Source of the DNA: an uncultured SAR86 cluster bacterium
Lineage (GTDB): Bacteria > Pseudomonadota > Gammaproteobacteria > Magnimaribacterales > D2472
Assembly: GCA_902628925.1 (NCBI GenBank)
Contig: CACOPA010000001.1
Span: 1 to 64,000, forward strand
Length of the DNA: 64,000 bases
Direction of reading: 5' to 3'
Shown: in pieces, positions 8,599-16,901 of the stretch
How the letters are laid out: each line of letters opens with the position of its first letter
Numbering within the stretch: position 1 is the first letter of the stretch
Made by a program: the position numbers and the translations under genes
Notes under the pieces: model-generated
Database searches by the model: none
What the model saw: only the letters and a program-made list of their open reading frames with translations
What the model was told of the DNA's origin: nothing

Positions 8599-9518
8599 AA
8601 AAGTTTATTAAATAACAATCCAATTGGGTTAACTCCAGATTGATCAAAAATCTCTTTGGCGCCTGTAGGACTTGTAACATTGATCTCAGTTAAATGATTT
8701 CCGATCATATCGATGCCTGCAAAAGCAATATTATTTTTAATCAAAATTTTTCCTATCTCTTTTGCAACATTTTTTTGTTGAGGAGAGATTTCTTTTGCAA
8801 TGCCTTTGCCACCAGCTGCTAAGTTACCTTTAAAGCTTCCTTTTTGAGGAATGCGAGCCAAAGCAATTGGGCAGACTTCACCGTGAATAATAAGAATTCT
8901 AAAATCTCCATCATATATTTCGGGAAGAAAACTCTGCAGCATAACGTGAGTATTATTTTTAGACAGTGATTGGAAGACCCCTATTTCTTCATCTGTAACC
9001 TGATCAAATTTATAAATTGATTCGCCACCCATGCCGTTTAGAGGTTTCAGTATGAAAGGCTGATGATTTTTACCAAATTCTACAAAATCCTCATCGTTAG
9101 AAGTAACTAGGGTGTTTGGCATGAAATCTGAAAATTGAAGAGCAAACATTTTTTCATTAAAAGTCATAAGGCTTGCTGGATCATTAATAACTTTACATCC
9201 ATCAATAGCTGCCTGATTGAGAATAAACAAAGCATTCATGTATTGCTCATTAACAGGAGGGTCTTTTCTCATAAAAACATAGTCAAATTCTAACAAAGCA
9301 GATGACTTTGATAATCCAACATCTTCTAGGCTATTGATTGGATCCATAACCTCCTTAAAGCAAACTTTTACTGATCCCTCAGAATAATAAAGATCTTTAG
9401 GCTCACAAAAGAAAACTTTATGATTTTCTTTTTTAACGTGTTGCATCATAAAAACAGTAGTATCTTTATATGCAATTAAAGAGCTTAATGGATCGATAAT
9501 GAATAAAATCCTTTTCAT
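8595..9518 (-). CDS. gshB: glutathione synthetase
   Basis: A 307-residue ATP-grasp ligase that joins gamma-glutamylcysteine and glycine. Visible are the N-terminal substrate domain (ILFIIDPLSSLIAYKDTT), FMRKDPPVNEQY, the ATP-grasp loop KPLNGMGGESIYKF, and the C-terminal AFAGIDMIGNHLTEINVTSP motif binding Mg-ATP. Length is normal for the family. The stop overlaps the tonB start by 4 bp, and rsmE ends 3 bp upstream, an arrangement widely conserved in gammaproteobacteria. Glutathione made here would serve GrxC (57.4 kb). Confidence 0.96.
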   Translation of the reverse strand: MKRILFIIDPLSSLIAYKDTTVFMMQHVKKENHKVFFCEPKDLYYSEGSVKVCFKEVMDPINSLEDVGLSKSSALLEFDYVFMRKDPPVNEQYMNALFILNQAAIDGCKVINDPASLMTFNEKMFALQFSDFMPNTLVTSNDEDFVEFGKNHQPFILKPLNGMGGESIYKFDQVTDEEIGVFQSLSKNNTHVMLQSFLPEIYDGDFRILIIHGEVCPIALARIPQKGSFKGNLAAGGKGIAKEISPQQKNVAKEIGKILIKNNIAFAGIDMIGNHLTEINVTSPTGAKEIFDQSGVNPIGLLFNKLL

Positions 9519-9521
9519 TTT

Positions 9522-10247
9522 TTATATATCTTTATAAATGAGTTTTAACATTGGCAGAATTGTAACAGCTGCAGTTTCCGCTCTTAGGATGTTTGTTCTT
9601 AAATAATAAACATCATCTTTTTTAAATAGCTTTCTCTCAGCATCACTGTAACCTGATTCACATCCTGTCACTATTGAAACACTCCTTTCATTGTGCAAGG
9701 GGTTATAAGCATTCAAGGGAGCAGCATCTGGAAGGATATCTAACATAACGATTCTTCCATCCTTAGCATTAAGAGCCTCTTTAAGATTATTGAAAAATTT
9801 AAGCTCGGGGATAAAGTTATTGCCAGATTGTGAGCAAGCAAGGATGAGCGTTTCGGTTACCTTTTCAGTTAATTTATTAAAGTCTTTTTTTGCCATCGAT
9901 TGATCGACCTTATCAGGTAAATACAGTGAAATCTTATCAACGCCTAGCTCAGATAACTTTGAGGCAACAGAAATTAAGCTTTCGCGTTTAAGAATAGGAA
10001 GAAAGAAATTAAAAGTAATAATGTTCTTCTTTTTTGAGGTATGAGAATCTAAAAGATCTAACTTGATCTTATTTTTTTCTATTTCTTTTATTTCACATTC
10101 AAACGTTTTTCCATTGCCATCAAACAAGACAACACGATGACCCTGTCGAGACCTTAATACCTTGATTAAATGATGGATGATTTTCTGATCATGAATTTCT
10201 AAAACATCCGATGATATATCTGGACAATAAAATCTAGGGATTCTCAT
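9522..10247 (-). CDS. rsmE: 16S rRNA m3U1498 methyltransferase
   Basis: A SPOUT-class methyltransferase modifying U1498 of 16S rRNA with S-adenosylmethionine. I chose the ATG giving MRIPRFYCPD, which matches the family start; another in-frame ATG lies 18 bp upstream at 10265. The C-terminal knot reads TGCESGYSDAER then RTNILRAETAAV. The usual GPEGG of the knot is GCESG here, while LRAETA is kept. If the start is right, the gene would be nearly leaderless relative to the -10 box at 10254-10261. It heads the minus-strand run toward rpoD and is divergent from the histidine phosphatase gene. Confidence 0.9.
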   Translation of the reverse strand: MRIPRFYCPDISSDVLEIHDQKIIHHLIKVLRSRQGHRVVLFDGNGKTFECEIKEIEKNKIKLDLLDSHTSKKKNIITFNFFLPILKRESLISVASKLSELGVDKISLYLPDKVDQSMAKKDFNKLTEKVTETLILACSQSGNNFIPELKFFNNLKEALNAKDGRIVMLDILPDAAPLNAYNPLHNERSVSIVTGCESGYSDAERKLFKKDDVYYLRTNILRAETAAVTILPMLKLIYKDI

Positions 10248-10253
10248 TATGGC

Positions 10254-10261
10254 ATTATAAT
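10254..10261. promoter_or_regulatory. self-palindromic -10 box shared by divergent rsmE and histidine phosphatase genes
   Basis: ATTATAAT reads the same on both strands, so it supplies a perfect TATAAT in each direction (10256-10261 on plus, complement of 10254-10259 on minus). Initiation about 7 nt downstream would fall near 10268 (plus, ATG at 10275) and near 10247 (minus, exactly the favoured rsmE ATG). No convincing -35 box or ribosome site was seen, so this rests on the -10 motif and geometry. Confidence 0.45.
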
Positions 10262-10274
10262 TCATAGAAAATTT

Positions 10275-10838
10275 ATGGCTGAAGTAGAAATAATCTTAAT
10301 ACGTCATGGTGAAGCAGCATCTAGTTGGGGTGATGACCCAGATCCAGGATTATCTAATCTTGGCAAAAGCCAAGCCGAGGCAGTAAAAGAAAATCTTGAA
10401 TCTTTTACAAGCCAAAATTTCCAGTTAATCTCAAGCCCAAAAAAAAGAGCAATAGAGACAGCCCAACCTACTTCATTGAATTGGAAAAGCGAGATCAAAA
10501 TAGATGATGCATTTTCTGAAATACCTGCCTCAAATATAAACCTTGAAAGAAGAATGGAATGGTTAAAATCCATGATGAATATGGATATTGCAATGTTGCC
10601 TGAGGACGTTAAAGAATGGAGATCAAGAATTATAAAAAAGCTCAAAAACACCAAATCAAATTCAATAATTTTCTCTCACTTTATGGTAATTAATGTAGTT
10701 GTTAGTTATATAAAAAATCATCCCATACTTTTGAGTATGTATCCTGATAATGGATCTCTGACAAAAATAAAAGTTTCTAATGGAAAGATTTCTTTAATCA
10801 AAATTGCGGATGAAAAAAATACCAAAATAAATACATAA
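10275..10838 (+). CDS. histidine phosphatase family protein (SixA/PGAM-like)
   Basis: A 187-residue protein of the phosphoglycerate mutase-like superfamily. The N-terminal RHGEA motif (residues 10-14) carries the phospho-accepting His, and IIFSHFMVIN supplies the second catalytic His. SSPKKRAIETAQ resembles the SSPxxRAxQTA stretch of SixA-type phosphatases. It might dephosphorylate a phosphohistidine protein or a small phosphoester. It is divergent from rsmE and lies 55 bp before fis. The substrate is unresolved. Confidence 0.75.
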   Translation: MAEVEIILIRHGEAASSWGDDPDPGLSNLGKSQAEAVKENLESFTSQNFQLISSPKKRAIETAQPTSLNWKSEIKIDDAFSEIPASNINLERRMEWLKSMMNMDIAMLPEDVKEWRSRIIKKLKNTKSNSIIFSHFMVINVVVSYIKNHPILLSMYPDNGSLTKIKVSNGKISLIKIADEKNTKINT

Positions 10839-10843
10839 TTGGG

Positions 10844-10871
10844 TTGAGCATTTTTTAATCAATAGTAAACT
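10844..10871 (+). promoter_or_regulatory. putative sigma-70 promoter for fis-purH-purD
   Basis: TTGAGC (10844-10849) and TAAACT (10866-10871) are separated by 16 bp, and the GTG start of fis lies 22 bp further on. Each hexamer matches consensus at four of six bases, so this is weak motif evidence. Confidence 0.35.
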
Positions 10872-10893
10872 TACTTCTCAGCAAATTTATATC

Positions 10894-11157
10894 GTGATAA
10901 AGAAAAAATCTCTCAATCCGCTCACTAAAAAACCACTTAGCGAGCAAGTAAGAAAAGCTATGAAGCGATATTACAGAGAACTTAATTCTGTTGAGCCTAT
11001 GGGTGTATATGATTTAGTAATGGGTGAAGTTGAACCTGAATTACTCATAGCAACAATGAAATATACAAATGATAATCAATCGCGTGCTGCCAAAATACTC
11101 GGCTTGAATCGAGCAACCCTAAGAAAGAAATTGCTGAAGTACAAAATCAAATCCTAA
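10894..11157 (+). CDS. fis: DNA-binding protein Fis
   Basis: An 87-residue Fis-family nucleoid protein. The N-terminal part KPLSEQVRKAMKRYYREL precedes EVEPELLIATMKYTNDNQ and the helix-turn-helix SRAAKILGLNRATLRKKLLK. The start is GTG at 10894; upstream in frame there is no ATG, GTG or TTG before a stop at 10867. Fis bends DNA and in enteric bacteria activates rRNA promoters. It sits 5 bp before purH, as in Pseudomonas, although the usual upstream partner dusB is absent and a histidine phosphatase gene takes its place. Confidence 0.92.
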   Translation: MIKKKSLNPLTKKPLSEQVRKAMKRYYRELNSVEPMGVYDLVMGEVEPELLIATMKYTNDNQSRAAKILGLNRATLRKKLLKYKIKS

Positions 11158-11162
11158 AGTTT

Positions 11163-12692
11163 ATGATTAAAACTGCTTTGATCAGTGTTTCCGATAAATC
11201 TGGTTTAGATGCATTGGCCAAAGAATTAATTGCAAGTGATGTAAAAATTATTTCTAGTGGCGGTACTTTCAAATACCTTAAATCCATAGATTGCGAAGTC
11301 CAAGAGGTTAGTGACTACACGGGTCATCCTGAGATGATGAACGGAAGAGTTAAAACCCTGCATCCAAAAATTCATGCTGGTATTCTTGCAAATAGAGACG
11401 TGCATTTAGAGGAGCTTGAATCCATGGGTTACCCTCCCATTGATCTTGTTGTTGTCAACCTATATCCATTTATCAATACCGTTCAGGGTGACGCCACTTT
11501 TGAAGAAGCTATAGAAAATATTGATATTGGAGGCCCTACAATGATTAGAGCGGCTGCCAAAAATTTTAAAGACGTCGTCGTATTATCCGACCCTTCTCAA
11601 TACGAAAATTTTTTGCTCAAGCTAAAGAATAATTCTGTAGATCTGGATTTCAGAAAATTGTGTGCCGCAAAGGTGTTTGAAAATATGGCGCAATATGATG
11701 GCGCAATAAGTAACTATTTAAATTCATCTTCTGATGTTCAATTATTAAATTCAGATGGATTAAGTCCTGCAACAAAACTTCGGTATGGAGAAAATCCACA
11801 TCAGGAAGCCCTACTCTACAAATTTAACTCTATGGGTAGTTTGCAGATTGCCAATTGTGACATCATTCAAGGCAAGCCTTTATCTTATAACAATATGGTG
11901 GATGCTGATGCAGCTTGGGAATGTGTGAAAGAATTTGATGGGCCATCATGTGTGATTGTCAAACATGCAAACCCATGTGGTGTTGGTAGCTCAGAAAATA
12001 TTCATGAGGCCTATCTTAAGGCCTTTCAAACAGATCCAACTTCAGCATTTGGAGGTGTTATTGCTGTTAATGATCAATTAACTCAACAAGTTGCAAAGAC
12101 AATAATCGAAAACCAATTTTTAGAAATTATAGTTGCCACTGATTATGAAGATGGTGCTTTAGAAGTCTTTGAATCAAAACCAAATATAAGAGTTCTTAAG
12201 GCAAGTCTTAAAAAAGAGGATCCATATCCAGGCACTCTCAAAAAAATTTCAGGTGGGATTTTATGGCAATCAAATGATGATGGAGTGCTTAAAAAACAAG
12301 AAATAAAAGTTGTTACAAAACGAGTTCCAACTGAAGATGAACTCAATGATCTTTTATTTGCTTGGAAAGTTGCGAAGTTTGTAAAGTCAAATGCCATAGT
12401 ATTTGCTAAAGATGATCAAACCATTGGCATTGGTGCTGGACAAATGAGTCGTGTTATCAGCACTGAAATAGCCGCACTTAAAGCCGATCAAGAAAGCCTT
12501 GATGCGAAAAACTCAGCAATGGCATCGGATGCCTTTTTTCCATTTAGAGATGGAATTGATCAAGCAGCAAAAGTAGGTATTACTTCCATTATCCAACCCG
12601 GTGGATCAATGAGAGATGATGAGGTGATTGAGGCTGCTAATGAGCATAATCTTGCAATGGTTTTTACAGGCATGAGGCACTTTAGGCATTAG
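11163..12692 (+). CDS. purH: bifunctional AICAR transformylase/IMP cyclohydrolase
   Basis: A 509-residue enzyme catalysing the last two steps of IMP synthesis. The N-terminal cyclohydrolase domain (MGS-like) includes SVSDKSGLDALAKEL, GGTFKYLKS, MMNGRVKTLHPKIHAGIL and GGPTMIRAAAKNF. The C-terminal transformylase has LRYGENPHQEALL, CVIVKHANPCGVG and DPTSAFGGVIAV. Length is normal. It lies between fis and purD with a 1-bp gap to purD, so it is co-transcribed with both. Confidence 0.98.
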   Translation: MIKTALISVSDKSGLDALAKELIASDVKIISSGGTFKYLKSIDCEVQEVSDYTGHPEMMNGRVKTLHPKIHAGILANRDVHLEELESMGYPPIDLVVVNLYPFINTVQGDATFEEAIENIDIGGPTMIRAAAKNFKDVVVLSDPSQYENFLLKLKNNSVDLDFRKLCAAKVFENMAQYDGAISNYLNSSSDVQLLNSDGLSPATKLRYGENPHQEALLYKFNSMGSLQIANCDIIQGKPLSYNNMVDADAAWECVKEFDGPSCVIVKHANPCGVGSSENIHEAYLKAFQTDPTSAFGGVIAVNDQLTQQVAKTIIENQFLEIIVATDYEDGALEVFESKPNIRVLKASLKKEDPYPGTLKKISGGILWQSNDDGVLKKQEIKVVTKRVPTEDELNDLLFAWKVAKFVKSNAIVFAKDDQTIGIGAGQMSRVISTEIAALKADQESLDAKNSAMASDAFFPFRDGIDQAAKVGITSIIQPGGSMRDDEVIEAANEHNLAMVFTGMRHFRH

Positions 12693-12693
12693 T

Positions 12694-13962
12694 TTGAATA
12701 TCTTAATCATAGGTAGTGGTGGTCGAGAGCATGCACTAGCTTGGAAATGTGCTCAAGATCAAAATGTAAATCAGGTTTTTGTTGCTCCTGGTAATGGAGG
12801 CACCTCATTGGATCAGGGAATTGAAAATCTGAAGATAGATATCAAGAATGCTGACTCGATTGCAAACACATGTAATCAAAACGGGATTGACCTTGTGATA
12901 ATTGGTCCTGAGCAACCCTTGGTTGATGGCTTAGTGGATGACCTTCAATTGAAAAATATAAATGTTTTTGGACCCTCTGCAAAAGCTTCAAGGTTAGAGG
13001 GGTCCAAGGCTTTCTCAAAAGAGTTCTTTAAAAAGTACAAAATACCTACTGCAAATTACGCAACTTTTAATGATATAGAAAGTGCTTTGGATCATTTAAA
13101 AAATATAAGTTTTCCAACTGTGATTAAAGCTGACGGGCTTGCTGCTGGTAAGGGAGTTCTGATCTGTCAAACGATAACAGAAGGGAAAAAAGCATTGGAA
13201 GAAATTTTTGTTGATAATGCTTTTGGTAGTGCTGGCAACAAAGTAGTTATTGAAGATTTTCTTGAAGGTGAAGAAGCAAGTTTTATTGCTGTAGTGAGTG
13301 GTGAGGAAATTATTCCATTAGCAACCAGTCAAGACCATAAAGCTGCCTATGATGGCGACAAGGGCCCAAATACTGGAGGTATGGGTGCATACTCACCAGC
13401 CCCGATAGTAACAGATGAGCTTCATAAAAAAATCATGGATGAGGTAATGAGCCCAACTGTTAAAGGCTTAATTGCTGAGGGTTCATCTTATCTGGGATTT
13501 TTATATGCTGGCTTAATGATAAAAGATGATGAGATCAATGTTCTTGAGTTCAATTGCAGGTTTGGTGATCCGGAAACGCAACCAATAATGATGAGACTAG
13601 AATCCAGCCTAGTAGAACTTTGTCTAGCAGCGATTAATAATACTTTGGGCTCTCATCAAGTTCGCTGGTCTAGTAATCATGCTTGTGGTGTGGTTATTAC
13701 TTCTGAGGGCTATCCGGGAAATTATGAAACTGATAAAAAGGTGGTAATAAATAATCACTCTGAAGATGATGTAAAGCTGTTCCATGCAGGCACTAAAATT
13801 CAAGACAATCAACTTGTGACCTCCGGTGGAAGAGTTTTTTGCGCAACTGGAACAGGGGCTGATTTAGCTACTGCTCAAAAAAATGCTTATAATCTGGTCT
13901 CTAAAATTACTTTTGACGGTGCATTTAATAGAAAAGATATTGGAAACAAAGGAATAAATTAA
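12694..13962 (+). CDS. purD: phosphoribosylamine-glycine ligase
   Basis: A 422-residue ATP-grasp enzyme, second step of purine synthesis. Motifs: NILIIGSGGREHALAW at the N-terminus, KADGLAAGKGVLI (ATP-grasp), GPNTGGMGAYSPAPI, and LEFNCRFGDPETQPIM (metal binding). The start is TTG at 12694, one base after the purH stop, giving the expected family N-terminus. Its stop overlaps the coq7 ATG by one base. Confidence 0.97.
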   Translation: MNILIIGSGGREHALAWKCAQDQNVNQVFVAPGNGGTSLDQGIENLKIDIKNADSIANTCNQNGIDLVIIGPEQPLVDGLVDDLQLKNINVFGPSAKASRLEGSKAFSKEFFKKYKIPTANYATFNDIESALDHLKNISFPTVIKADGLAAGKGVLICQTITEGKKALEEIFVDNAFGSAGNKVVIEDFLEGEEASFIAVVSGEEIIPLATSQDHKAAYDGDKGPNTGGMGAYSPAPIVTDELHKKIMDEVMSPTVKGLIAEGSSYLGFLYAGLMIKDDEINVLEFNCRFGDPETQPIMMRLESSLVELCLAAINNTLGSHQVRWSSNHACGVVITSEGYPGNYETDKKVVINNHSEDDVKLFHAGTKIQDNQLVTSGGRVFCATGTGADLATAQKNAYNLVSKITFDGAFNRKDIGNKGIN

Positions 13963-14588
13963 TGAGTTTCATAGATAACATAATTAACGAGTTTGATATT
14001 GCATTAAAAACTCTTTCAAATAAGAAATCAGGAACATCCAGAAGTTATCCTGCTGAGGAATCATCTGAAAACCTTACACAAGAGGAAAAAGATTTATCAA
14101 TTCAGTTGATGAGAGTGAATCTTGCCGGTGAAGTTGCTGCTCAAGCCTTGTATCGTGGGCAAGCCTTGGTTTGTGAAGATGATGAAGTAAAGGAACATCT
14201 TATTAATGCAGGTCTCGAAGAAACAGATCATTTAATTTGGTGTAAAAAAAGACTCGATGAATTAGGAGGTAATGGCTCGCTCTTAAACCCAATATGGTAT
14301 GCAGGATCCTTTGCTTTAGGAGCAATATTTGGCAGTCTTGGCAAACAAACCAGTTTAGGTTTTGTTGAAGAAACTGAAAAACAAGTTGTCAAACACCTAG
14401 AAAAACATCTTGAAAAAATTTCCCAAGAAGATAAAAAAACTATAAAAATTCTTGAAACAATGAGAGCTGATGAAGATCAACATGCGAATGAGGCTTCTGA
14501 GAGTGGTGGCGAGGAACTTAAAGACTATACAAAAAAATTCATGAGCTTGACTGCCAAGGTCATGACCTCAACAAGCGCTCATATTTGA
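13962..14588 (+). CDS. coq7: demethoxyubiquinone hydroxylase (Coq7)
   Basis: A 208-residue di-iron hydroxylase of late ubiquinone synthesis. Carboxylate and His ligands are arranged as two repeats: VNLAGEVAAQALYRGQ with EETDHLIW, then FVEETEKQVVKHLEKHLE with MRADEDQHANEA. A hydrophobic stretch around residues 115-125 suits monotopic membrane binding. The first about 40 residues are poorly conserved. It follows purD and its 3' end overlaps convergent trpC by 10 bp. Coq7 replaces UbiF in many proteobacteria; ubiC and ubiA are at 50.3-51.7 kb. Confidence 0.95.
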   Translation: MSFIDNIINEFDIALKTLSNKKSGTSRSYPAEESSENLTQEEKDLSIQLMRVNLAGEVAAQALYRGQALVCEDDEVKEHLINAGLEETDHLIWCKKRLDELGGNGSLLNPIWYAGSFALGAIFGSLGKQTSLGFVEETEKQVVKHLEKHLEKISQEDKKTIKILETMRADEDQHANEASESGGEELKDYTKKFMSLTAKVMTSTSAHI

Positions 14589-15331
14589 AGATTTTTTTTC
14601 ATAAGGCTTTCGCCGATTAAGAAATTATTTATCCCGTTATTCATAAGATAATCTAAATCTTCTTGTGATTTAATTCCTGATTCAGCAACAAATGGATTAT
14701 CGCCTTGATAAGAATTTTTAAGTGTTACTGATAAGCTGATGTCTACCTCAAACGTTTTCAAGTTTCTATTATTGACTCCAATGATTACATCCTTAATTGA
14801 TTCAATCCTGTTGAGCTCATCTTGATCGTGAACCTCCATAAGACAATCTAAGTTAAGAGATCTAGCAACATCGATAAAATGAGCAATCTGCTCATCATTT
14901 AAGATTGAAGCAATTAATAAAATACAATCCGCATCTAGAATCCTGGCTTCGTAAATTTGATACTCATGAATAATAAAATCTTTTCTCAGTATGGGCAGAG
15001 TCGATTTTTGTTTAACTTTCTGCAGATGTTCTGCTGAACCCAAGAAAAAGTCTTCCTCAGTTAAAATAGAAATTGCAGTGGCACCAATATTCTCATAATG
15101 AATAGCTTGTCTTTCTGGATCAAAATTATTATCTATAATCCCCGCGCTAGGTGAAGCTTGCTTAATTTCAGCTATGATTGATTGATTTGGTGACAGCAAT
15201 GAATCTCTGAATGAAGAAGTTTTATTTTTAAGGCTGGTTGCTTTTTGTTTTATCTCGTCAAGGGAGGCATTCTTTTTTAATTCATCTAAGCGCAATTTTT
15301 TTGCATTTACTATTTTATCTAAAATATTCAT
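14579..15331 (-). CDS. trpC: indole-3-glycerol phosphate synthase
   Basis: A 250-residue TIM-barrel enzyme that closes the indole ring in tryptophan synthesis. Motifs: SIIAEIKQASPSAGIID, ILTEEDFFLGS, LRKDFIIHEYQIYEARILDAD, IIGVNNRNLKTFEVD and FVAESGIKSQED. It is monofunctional, without a fused TrpF. It is last in trpE-trpG-trpD-trpC, overlapping trpD by 4 bp. trpF, trpB and trpA are not in the window. Confidence 0.97.
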   Translation of the reverse strand: MNILDKIVNAKKLRLDELKKNASLDEIKQKATSLKNKTSSFRDSLLSPNQSIIAEIKQASPSAGIIDNNFDPERQAIHYENIGATAISILTEEDFFLGSAEHLQKVKQKSTLPILRKDFIIHEYQIYEARILDADCILLIASILNDEQIAHFIDVARSLNLDCLMEVHDQDELNRIESIKDVIIGVNNRNLKTFEVDISLSVTLKNSYQGDNPFVAESGIKSQEDLDYLMNNGINNFLIGESLMKKNLQI

Positions 15332-16338
15332 AGCAAATTTGTCATTTCAATATATGAACTAAAGGTTTGTTTCGCTTGACCATTATTTAATAACTCTTTG
15401 GCAAGACTGACCCCCTCTTTTATCGAGTTTGATGCTGAACTTAGATACAAAGATGCTCCTGCGTTAAGAGATATCATGTCCTGAACAGGTGATTCTTTGC
15501 CCTCAAAAGCAGCATTAATTAATTCCAAACTTTCCTCGGGCGTATCTGCTTTAAGATCTGTTATGTTTGCCCTGCTCATTCCAAAGTCTTCTGGCTGAAT
15601 CTCAAATTGATTAAGATTTCCGTCCTTTAGTTCATTAACGAATGTTTTATCTGTGATCGATATTTCATCCAAACCATCATTTCCATGGACCACCAGCACA
15701 TGATGCATTTCCAATAAATTTGAAACATTACCAAAAGTTTTTAAAAGTCCTTTATCGTACACACCTAATATTTGTCTTTTCGCATTACAAGGATTGGTGT
15801 GAGGACCTAATAAGTTGAAGATGGTTTTCTTGCCAATACGTTGCCTGGCTGGCATAACAAATTTCATTGCTTGATGATGTAAAGGAGCGAATAAAAATAT
15901 AAACCCCACTTCATTAAGAATGACTTTTAGATGATTGCGATCGTGATTAATGTTGGCTCCAGCAATCATTAATAAATCTGCACTACCTGACTTGCTGGAA
16001 ACTCCTTTGTTGCCGTGCTTAGTAATTTGAGCTCCTCCAGCAGCTGCAACAAAAGATGCCGCAGTTGAACAATTAAAAATATTTAGACCTGTCCCTCCGG
16101 TACCGCATGTATCAACATGAGCCCCGTTGCCTAAATCGATTGAAAGAGACTTACTTCGCATTACTTGAGCCGCTGAACTTATCTCGTTTTCAGTTATACC
16201 CTTTGCATTAAGCTTAATTAGAAAATCCTCAATCATGGGATCCTCAACTTCGCCACTCATGATTTTATTTACAGCATCAGTCATAATTTGATTATCAAGA
16301 TCAATGCGCTCTTCAAGTTTTTTTATAATTTCTCTCAC
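15328..16338 (-). CDS. trpD: anthranilate phosphoribosyltransferase
   Basis: A 336-residue transferase adding phosphoribosyl from PRPP to anthranilate. Visible motifs are HVDTCGTGGTGLNIFNCSTA (PRPP loop), AAAGGAQITKHGNKGVSSKS, FLFAPLHHQAMKFVMPARQR and FNLLGPHTNPC. Length is typical. Its start overlaps the trpG stop by one base and it overlaps trpC by 4 bp. Confidence 0.97.
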   Translation of the reverse strand: MREIIKKLEERIDLDNQIMTDAVNKIMSGEVEDPMIEDFLIKLNAKGITENEISSAAQVMRSKSLSIDLGNGAHVDTCGTGGTGLNIFNCSTAASFVAAAGGAQITKHGNKGVSSKSGSADLLMIAGANINHDRNHLKVILNEVGFIFLFAPLHHQAMKFVMPARQRIGKKTIFNLLGPHTNPCNAKRQILGVYDKGLLKTFGNVSNLLEMHHVLVVHGNDGLDEISITDKTFVNELKDGNLNQFEIQPEDFGMSRANITDLKADTPEESLELINAAFEGKESPVQDMISLNAGASLYLSSASNSIKEGVSLAKELLNNGQAKQTFSSYIEMTNLL

Positions 16339-16901
16339 TAAATCTCCATAAAGTTTTGAATCAAATCCATTCCCTGGTCTGTTTCAATAGACTCAGGATG
16401 AAATTGGATGCCAAATATTGGTCTTGATTTGTGTTCCACACTCATAATTAAATCTTCATGACCCTCAACCCATGATGTAATTTGTAATTCACTTGGCAAA
16501 GTATCATGCTCAATAATCAAACTATGGTATCTCACAACCTCGAAACTATTTTTAATGCCAGAAAATAATTTGCTCTCATTATGCTGAATCAAAGACTTTT
16601 TCCCATGGAAAATTTCAGGGGCTTCTACAATGTTCCCACCAAAAGCTGATCCAATTGATTGATGCCCTAAACATACACCTAACAAAGGTACATCAGACTG
16701 TCCTATAACCTCTACTGAAATACCAGCTTCGCTAGGAGTACATGGGCCAGGAGAGATAACTATCTTTGTGGGATTGAGATCAAGGACTTCGCCCGCATCC
16801 ATTTCATCATTCCTAATTACCTTTATGTTCTTGTCAAAGTTACTAATGTAGTGAACAAGGTTAAAAGTAAATGAGTCGTAATTATCAATGACTAAAATCA
16901 A
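16338..16901 (-). CDS. trpG: anthranilate synthase component II (glutamine amidotransferase)
   Basis: A 187-residue class I amidotransferase that supplies ammonia to TrpE. The catalytic triad is visible: Cys in LLGVCLGHQSIGSAFGG, and His-x-Glu in FGIQFHPES. The N-terminal VIDNYDSFTFNLVHYI is the usual opening. It is not fused to TrpE or TrpD. Paralogues such as PabA can share a subunit, but the operon position favours TrpG. It overlaps trpE by 4 bp. Confidence 0.96.
   Translation of the reverse strand: MILVIDNYDSFTFNLVHYISNFDKNIKVIRNDEMDAGEVLDLNPTKIVISPGPCTPSEAGISVEVIGQSDVPLLGVCLGHQSIGSAFGGNIVEAPEIFHGKKSLIQHNESKLFSGIKNSFEVVRYHSLIIEHDTLPSELQITSWVEGHEDLIMSVEHKSRPIFGIQFHPESIETDQGMDLIQNFMEI

Noticed and set aside
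12143-12397. Minus-strand open frame within purH
   Set aside because: It lies wholly inside the conserved AICAR transformylase domain on the other strand and has no family resemblance.
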